Source: Acidobacteriaceae bacterium (lineage in GTDB: Bacteria; Acidobacteriota; Terriglobia; Terriglobales; Acidobacteriaceae). From it: DNA of 26,450 nt. The stretch is from the NCBI GenBank assembly GCA_031296355.1, contig JARLFX010000151.1, positions 1 through 26,450 of the forward strand, given 5' to 3'. Shown piece by piece: positions 21,601-26,450 of the stretch (the first letter of the stretch is position 1; each line of letters begins with the position of its first letter). The notes beneath the pieces are model-generated. The model worked only from the letters and a program-made list of their open reading frames with translations, was not told the origin of the DNA and did no database searches. A program made the position numbers and the translations under genes.

Positions 21601-22497
21601 CTACTCGCGGGCCCGCTTTTCGAGCGGCACATAAGGCGTCGGGGTCTGTGGAACATCCTTGGCCAATACGCACTTTGGCGGCGCTTTGGGTGCGGGGGCT
21701 GTTGTAGCTGCTACATTGGTTGCGCCTGCCTTCGCCGGTGCGTTAATCAGCACCTGCCCCTTAGGACACGGGTTCTCAGCAAGCAGGGGGGTCAACCGCG
21801 CTGGGACGGGTGGGGCGTCTGCGTCAATCCCCTTCACCGTGACATTCAGCTTGGACCCTGGCCAGGAATAGGGGGGGGTCGGCTTGTCCCCATAGCCGAC
21901 AACCGGAAAGCGCGATGGCAGCTTGAAGTTTGGATCCAGTGCGACCCACGCGGGCTCCGGCTTCTTGTTCTGGCCCCCCTTGCCCACAATGGCTTTCTTG
22001 CCCAGCAACACATCGTCGGAGTAAAGCTGCATCTCGTGGTCGGCAACCTTGACGGTCAGCGTCTGGTGGTCAAAGGCGTTCTTCTGCTCAACGCCTCCGG
22101 GAAACTTGTTGTCAGAGACGATCACAACGCCGATGCCGGGCGCGTAAAAATAGATGAACTTGAGGTCGGGAATGTTGTAGTTCAGCGCAGCCTTGCCGAT
22201 GATGCCATCCACCGTAAAGGTCCCACGGGTGATGGTGGCTGGCGTCACCTTGGGTGGCTTCTCCTTCTTGGCCTTCTTTTTCTTCGGAGGTTTCGGGCAT
22301 TTCTTACCCTTGCACGGGGGGGGCGCTGGAGTAGCCGGAGCCTCTGGCGTAGCGGCTGTACCAGTCTCGGGCGCAGTCGGCTCCGCAGCAGCAGGAGGCG
22401 TCTGCTGCTGAGCGTTTAGCGCAAAAGATGCAAACAACAGGCTCACGGAGAAGACAGCTGTACAGATAGCGCGTACAACAGTGCGAACGAAATTCAT
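21601..22497 (-). CDS. Secreted Pro/Lys-rich protein of unknown function
   Basis: The 298-residue protein begins with a signal peptide (residues 1-29, TAVFSVSLLFASFALNA before QQQ). A low-complexity Ala/Pro/Glu/Thr stretch (30-60) and a Lys/Pro stretch (62-83, CKGKKCPKPPKKKK) follow. Residues about 85-230 look like a folded beta domain (ITRGTFTVDGIIGKAALNYN, FIYFYAPGIGVVIVSDN, HQTLTVKVADHEMQLYSDD). The end is again Pro/Ala-rich with two Cys. I do not recognise a family. Two runs of eight C on the coding strand (22316-22323, Pro run before CKGKK; 21871-21878, PTPP) lie in the gene. It lies upstream of rpsP on the same strand and divergent from rnhB; translation-related function is not implied. 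Confidence 0.75.
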   Translation of the reverse strand: MNFVRTVVRAICTAVFSVSLLFASFALNAQQQTPPAAAEPTAPETGTAATPEAPATPAPPPCKGKKCPKPPKKKKAKKEKPPKVTPATITRGTFTVDGIIGKAALNYNIPDLKFIYFYAPGIGVVIVSDNKFPGGVEQKNAFDHQTLTVKVADHEMQLYSDDVLLGKKAIVGKGGQNKKPEPAWVALDPNFKLPSRFPVVGYGDKPTPPYSWPGSKLNVTVKGIDADAPPVPARLTPLLAENPCPKGQVLINAPAKAGATNVAATTAPAPKAPPKCVLAKDVPQTPTPYVPLEKRARE

Positions 22498-22671
22498 CTA
22501 TGCCCCCAATGCCCTGTGCTCAGTACATCCAACCCGGCAGGCGGGCGGACGCTAGGGAAGCGACAGGGGGGTATGAGCACAGAATACGACGGAGCCATGC
22601 CTGCGCGAAATAAATTTTCACTGGAAAGAGTTATAAACTCGCTCTGTAAGATTAAGCCGGACGAGAAACCT

Positions 22672-23532
22672 ATGCCTACCCCCCTCCCTACCCCAAAGCA
22701 GCCCTCTCGCCGCCCCAAAGCGGCCCCAGGCGGGAGTGCCCATGGGCGGGTAAAGGCCGTATCAGCGCAGACCACGAAGCAGCAGATGTTGCGACTGCTG
22801 GTTTGTAGCGACGCACCCGAGCAGGCACTCCGTTATCAAGGCGCCAAGCGCATTGCCGGGGTGGATGAAGTCGGCCGCGGCGCACTGTTTGGCCCGGTTG
22901 TCGCGGCAGCGGTTATCCTGCCGGAAGATATGCACTCGCTGGAAGAAGCCGGGCTGAAAGATTCCAAGCAGATGCTGCGCGAAGACCGTGAACGGCTGGA
23001 CCGTATGATTCGCGGAATGGCACTTGCAGTAGCCGTGGCAGAAGTTAGCGCGGAGACAATCGACCGCATCAACATCTACCAGGCGTCCCGGCTGGCCATG
23101 TTGATGGCGGTGCAGCAATTGGCAATTGCACCGGATCATTTATTGATCGATGCCATGCGTATTGATCATCCGTGCAGGCAAACAAAGCTGATCTACGGCG
23201 ACTCGCTCTCTCTTTCCATCGCAGCTGCATCCGTGGTCGCCAAGGTGCACCGCGATGCGATGATGTGCGCAATGGCCGAGCAGTTCCCTGCATATGGACT
23301 TGCCGCGCACAAAGGCTACGGCACGCCATTCCACCGCCGTGCGCTCACAGAGTTCGGGCCAACGCCGCTCCATCGCAAGAGTTTTGGCCCGGTGGCAGCT
23401 CTGGATACTAGAAAAACTCCATCAGCACTAAACTTCGCTGAAGGCGATGTGAACATCGCCTCGATCGGTGAAGCGAATACGACACTAGCAGTACAAACCA
23501 CTCTGGAGGAAGATCCTTGCCGCTTCGATTGA
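22672..23532 (+). CDS. rnhB: Ribonuclease HII
   Basis: RNase HII removes ribonucleotides and RNA from RNA-DNA hybrids. The catalytic motif is RIAGVDEVGRGALFGPVV (D65, E66 with this start), followed by LKDSKQM, DHLLIDAM and the block GDSLSLSIAAASVVAKVHRD, which supplies the further acidic residues; the motif KGYGTPFHRRAL is also typical. The start is uncertain. The frame is open from 22516, but that would leave only 18 bases to the divergent secreted-protein gene; ATG 22672 gives 286 residues with a Pro/Arg-rich extension of about 40, and ATG 22786 gives a 248-residue enzyme of normal length. In many bacteria rnhB follows rplS; here it lies beside the rpsP half but on the opposite strand. Its end overlaps the PIG-L gene by 16 bases. 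Confidence 0.92.
   Translation: MPTPLPTPKQPSRRPKAAPGGSAHGRVKAVSAQTTKQQMLRLLVCSDAPEQALRYQGAKRIAGVDEVGRGALFGPVVAAAVILPEDMHSLEEAGLKDSKQMLREDRERLDRMIRGMALAVAVAEVSAETIDRINIYQASRLAMLMAVQQLAIAPDHLLIDAMRIDHPCRQTKLIYGDSLSLSIAAASVVAKVHRDAMMCAMAEQFPAYGLAAHKGYGTPFHRRALTEFGPTPLHRKSFGPVAALDTRKTPSALNFAEGDVNIASIGEANTTLAVQTTLEEDPCRFD
23505..23510 (+). promoter_or_regulatory. Ribosome binding site that sets a TTG start for the PIG-L gene
   Basis: GGAGGA lies six bases before TTG 23517, an ideal spacing. The in-frame ATG at 23532 is 21 bases from it, too far. The site sits within the 3' end of rnhB. Confidence 0.7.
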
Positions 23533-24257
23533 TGTGTGTCACCGCCCATCCGGATGACGAATGCTTTGCCTTTGGCGGTGCCCTCGCGCTGGCGGCTACG
23601 CGCGGCGTGGAAACCAGCGTTATCTGCCTGACCGATGGACAGGCTGCCACGCATCGAGGAGATGCCAGCACTCCCGCTGAGTTGGGCGCGATGCGCCGTC
23701 GAGAGTTTGTAGCGTCGTGTGAACTACTGGGCGTAACTCGTCACGAATTACTGGATTACCAGGATGCCCAACTGGAACATGCCGATTTTGCCACTGCTGC
23801 CGGACTGCTGGTGGAACGCATACGGACGTGGCGGCCGGACGTGGTGCTGACTTTTGGAGGAGACGGTGCGTTGAATACTCATCCCGACCACTCCATGGTC
23901 TCTTTCTTTACGACAGCCGCGTTCCATTGGGCGGGGCGACCGAAACGTTATCCGGAACAGTTGGAGCATGGCTTGCAGTTGCATCTGCCGCAGCGGCTTT
24001 ATTTCCAGACAACAGATTTCTTTCTGCCGAACCGCCCATCGCTCATGCCTGCACCATACAGCGTGAAGCTAGACATCAGCAGCGTGCTGGATAAAAAACT
24101 CACAGCGTTTCGGCTGCATGCGTCACAGGCCCCGCTGGTAGAAACGACGAAAGATGCCTTCGAAGAGCACGGGCTGACGGAACACTATATGTTGGCCGCT
24201 GCGACTGCTCCGCAGGCTGCAACTGTGACGAACGATCTCTTTGATGGACTGAAATAG
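23517..24257 (+). CDS. PIG-L family deacetylase
   Basis: The 246-residue protein is a LmbE/PIG-L zinc-dependent N-acetyl-sugar deacetylase. The zinc motif is AHPDDE (H11, D13, D14, E15), and the second ligand motif is THPDH (residues 121-125). VETSVICLTDGQAATHRGD and MRRREFVASCELLGV are family-typical. Known members act on GlcNAc-inositol, bacillithiol precursors or other amino sugars; the substrate here cannot be told. A TTG start is inferred from the strong ribosome binding site; the ATG at 23532, overlapping the rnhB stop as TGATG, would remove five residues but keep the motif. It is translationally linked to rnhB and converges with the cupin gene after 17 bp. Confidence 0.9.
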   Translation: MPLRLMCVTAHPDDECFAFGGALALAATRGVETSVICLTDGQAATHRGDASTPAELGAMRRREFVASCELLGVTRHELLDYQDAQLEHADFATAAGLLVERIRTWRPDVVLTFGGDGALNTHPDHSMVSFFTTAAFHWAGRPKRYPEQLEHGLQLHLPQRLYFQTTDFFLPNRPSLMPAPYSVKLDISSVLDKKLTAFRLHASQAPLVETTKDAFEEHGLTEHYMLAAATAPQAATVTNDLFDGLK

Positions 24258-24274
24258 CTCGTTCCTCGCGGACA

Positions 24275-24679
24275 CTACTCCCTGCCCTCATACTGCTCGT
24301 CGGACACGTGCTCAAACCACTTCACATTCACGCCGCTCTCATCCGATTCCTGCATGGCAAGATGCACCATACCATCGCCCGGCGCTGCGCCATGCCAATG
24401 CATCTCGCCCGGCGCAATCTGCACAGTGTCTCCCGGGTTCAATGTCTGCACTGGCGCACCCCGCAACTGTACGCGGCAGATTCCACTGAGCACATGCAAC
24501 GTCTGTCCTACCGGATGCGTATGCCATGCGGTGCGTGCCGCTGGCGCGAACGCTACAAAGACGGCCTGTAGCCTGGAGGGCGCTTCTCCGCGAACGATCT
24601 CATCCATCCACACTTCACCGGTAAACCACTCAGACGGCCCGCGCTGATTCTGCCGCTCGTCCACTTTCACAATCTTCAT
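24275..24679 (-). CDS. Cupin protein similar to Granulicella hydroxynitrile lyase
   Basis: This 134-residue single-domain cupin contains RGPSEWFTG near the start, TAWHTHPVGQT and PGDTVQIAPGEMHWHGAAP, and ends EHVSDEQY. It matches, as I remember the sequence, the Mn-dependent cupin (R)-hydroxynitrile lyase of Granulicella tundricola over its whole length, and the metal ligands H53, H55, Q59 and H94 fall at the same numbers. H96 and T50, near the active site there, are also present. The natural role of these proteins is unclear, and many close relatives have no cyanogenic activity known. AGGGAG five bases before the ATG lies across the stop of the DUF1800 gene (10 bases upstream), which indicates co-transcription. 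Confidence 0.8.
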   Translation of the reverse strand: MKIVKVDERQNQRGPSEWFTGEVWMDEIVRGEAPSRLQAVFVAFAPAARTAWHTHPVGQTLHVLSGICRVQLRGAPVQTLNPGDTVQIAPGEMHWHGAAPGDGMVHLAMQESDESGVNVKWFEHVSDEQYEGRE

Positions 24680-24689
24680 AAGACTCCCT

Positions 24690-26450
24690 TTAGCGCATCT
24701 GAAATTCTGGTGAACCCAGCACCAGCGCTGTGAGCTGATTCAACCTATCTGTTGAGTTGGTTGCTGCCTGCTGCTCCGCCTGCTGATGCATAAACTGCTG
24801 CGTACGATCTGAAACGCCGCCGGCGATCAACGCGCTCTCCAGCACCCCAAGCACAATGTCTGCTCCGCTGCGATGAATTTCAGAACCAACCGGGGTTGCG
24901 GTGGTCAGCACTCTTCCCTGCTTGATATCTGCCGGCGTCGGCTCAGACATGAGTTGCAAGGCGAGCAAGCGGGGTGCGTCAAACTTGATGCCACCGACGC
25001 CGTTGCGTGTCAGTGATACCGCAAAGTTGAGCCGGTCCACGAGCGCAGAGGTGTTCATCCACTGCTCCGCGGTGATGTAGTAGCCCGTCGGCGGCAATGC
25101 AGCGTAGAGCGGCATGCCCATTCGCTGAATGGTGTACACCAGCGACGCCGGATTCGTCGGATCAGTCGCCGTAGAGCGGAAGGTCGATGCGACAAACTCC
25201 ACCGGCGTCTTCACCTTGTTGAGGAAATAGCGGTGCGAATTGAACTCCGGTGATTGCACCATAGTGCGCAGCACAGCGCTGATATCGCCGTCAGTACTCA
25301 TGTAGGTTTTTACCATGCGATCCACCAGCGCGAGTGGCGGAGTATCCGCCACAAAGCGCTGTGCGATGAGCGTGGAGATAAAGTGTGCGGTCTTAGGACT
25401 GGCCGCCAAGGTGCTCAGCGCGCCCAGACCTTCATTCATCCCATCTTCCTTCACCGTCTGCCCCAGCCACTGTTTGTTGCCAGGCTCATGCGCCTTGGGG
25501 TTGAAGAGGAAGCCACCACCTAATTCCTGATGATCCACCCCCCATCCAGTCAGAATGCGCGCAAGCTGCGTGACATCGGCCTGGGTATAGCCACCATTCA
25601 CGCCAACGGTGTGCAGTTCCATCACCTCACGAGCATAATTTTCATTCAGCCCACGGGCGCCGCGTTTGCCATTCGGGTTATTGCCTCCATTGGCAATGGA
25701 GTCTGACCCAATGCTGGTGTAGTTATCCAGGTAGACCATCATGGCGGGAGATTGTGCCGTGGCCAGAAGCAGGTCGCGGAACTTACCCAGCGCGTGCGGT
25801 CGTATTACGTCCCGCTCGTAAGCAGGCGTATAGATCTTGTCCTGATCTTTATAGATGTAGATATTGAAGTGATTGAACCAGAAGTCGGTCATCACCTCCT
25901 GCAACTGCCGCTCGCTTAGGATGTCGCGGATCAGCCGGGCTTGCTGCATCTCCGGAACCGCTACGCCACTGGTGTCGATATTAGCCGCGAGAGCAGTAAC
26001 GATTTCACGTTCATGCGGCGTGAAATCAGCAAGCAGCAATCGCTTTTGATCACCATCCACATTGTTTACAAACGCTATACGGTTCGCCACCGGCACCTTC
26101 ATGAGGGCAAGCATTCGATTCTGCTTCGGCAATGCGAAGAGCGCGCCGGCAATGCGTGCGGCAGTCGCCTGATCCTCTTTCTTCTTTTGCGCCACCTGCT
26201 CGTCCGTCAATACAGGTGGGGGGACAGCCAGGCCCGCGGCATTGCGCTGATCGCGCTCTACATTCCACTTGTAAACCATCGTCTCGTATAGGCCTGCTTC
26301 AATCGGGTCTGAGGGATAGGGTTGTTTACCTTGCGCAACCAGATCGATGATGTGGCGGCTGGGAAACTGCAGCAGCAAGTCTGCAGGCTTCAATGCAAGC
26401 GCGGGATAGTCCGTGGCTATACGCTTCTGCACTGCTCCGTCAGGAATCTG
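24690..26450 (-). CDS. DUF1800 family protein (5' end outside window)
   Basis: The frame is open to the window edge, so the N-terminus with any signal peptide is missing; 586 residues are visible. DUF1800 hallmarks are seen: RLIRDILSERQLQEVMTDFW, FWFNHFNIY, YERDVIRPHALGKFRDLL, SPAMMVYLDNY, the NENYAREVMELHTVGVNGGY block with QADVTQLARILTGW, and the C-terminal APRLLALQLMSEPTP-like end with TALVLGSPEFQMR. Proteins of this family are exported, widespread in Acidobacteria and Planctomycetes and nearly always followed by a DUF1501 gene. Here the next gene is the cupin and no DUF1501 gene is visible. The biochemical function is unknown. GTG at 26432 is an internal Val, not a start, because QIPDGA precedes it in frame. 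Confidence 0.9.
   Translation of the reverse strand, partial: QIPDGAVQKRIATDYPALALKPADLLLQFPSRHIIDLVAQGKQPYPSDPIEAGLYETMVYKWNVERDQRNAAGLAVPPPVLTDEQVAQKKKEDQATAARIAGALFALPKQNRMLALMKVPVANRIAFVNNVDGDQKRLLLADFTPHEREIVTALAANIDTSGVAVPEMQQARLIRDILSERQLQEVMTDFWFNHFNIYIYKDQDKIYTPAYERDVIRPHALGKFRDLLLATAQSPAMMVYLDNYTSIGSDSIANGGNNPNGKRGARGLNENYAREVMELHTVGVNGGYTQADVTQLARILTGWGVDHQELGGGFLFNPKAHEPGNKQWLGQTVKEDGMNEGLGALSTLAASPKTAHFISTLIAQRFVADTPPLALVDRMVKTYMSTDGDISAVLRTMVQSPEFNSHRYFLNKVKTPVEFVASTFRSTATDPTNPASLVYTIQRMGMPLYAALPPTGYYITAEQWMNTSALVDRLNFAVSLTRNGVGGIKFDAPRLLALQLMSEPTPADIKQGRVLTTATPVGSEIHRSGADIVLGVLESALIAGGVSDRTQQFMHQQAEQQAATNSTDRLNQLTALVLGSPEFQMR

Overview
The window is a high-GC, gene-dense bacterial chromosome segment. 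Protein character points to the Acidobacteriota, most likely a soil Terriglobales/Acidobacteriaceae member (Terriglobus, Granulicella or Edaphobacter type). The signs are the wording of RimM, TrmD, L19 and S16, a DUF1800 protein, a cupin very like the Granulicella tundricola hydroxynitrile lyase, and the interspersed GTCATTCTGAGCGCAGCGAAGGAATCTGC-type element common in such genomes. This assignment comes from recognition of families, not from a search. No rRNA, tRNA, CRISPR array, insertion sequence or prophage was seen.

Layout. 1-3073 (+) is housekeeping: the 3' end of metG, a TatD nuclease, YajQ and a trans-polyprenyl diphosphate synthase. 3070-4650 (-) is an exported DUF5060-type glycoside hydrolase. 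4764-8119 (+) holds an exported TPR protein and a dGTPase-like HD hydrolase. 8129-12418 (-) holds a small membrane protein, a beta-CASP metallo-beta-lactamase nuclease, a 35-residue membrane peptide, a LuxR-type regulator with a degenerate receiver, a PilZ protein and ribosomal protein L19 (rplS). 12509-17466 (-) continues with trmD, a small membrane protein, an SGNH hydrolase and a membrane PAS-PAS-GGDEF-EAL protein. 17838-19585 (+) is a coupled DUF2157/GDYXXLXY pair. 19586-20092 is a structured convergent intergenic region. 20093-22497 (-) is rimM, khpA, rpsP and a secreted Pro/Lys-rich protein of unknown function. 22672-24257 (+) is rnhB plus a PIG-L deacetylase. 24275-26450 (-) is a cupin preceded by a DUF1800 protein cut by the window edge.

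How the genes fit together. rpsP-khpA-rimM and trmD-rplS are the two halves of the widespread translation operon rpsP-(khpA)-rimM-trmD-rplS, with rnhB often next to it. Here a block of about 6.8 kb (13331-20092) carrying membrane, lipase-like and c-di-GMP genes lies between rimM and trmD. A second theme is cyclic di-GMP: YajQ, a PilZ protein with intact binding motifs and a GGDEF-EAL protein lie within 16 kb. No clearly new multi-gene system is visible. The items most worth a second look are the split operon, the 66-bp nested palindrome between the converging units, the degenerate receiver, the altered catalytic position in TrmD, the two 8-base homopolymer tracts in the secreted protein, and the hydroxynitrile-lyase-like cupin.
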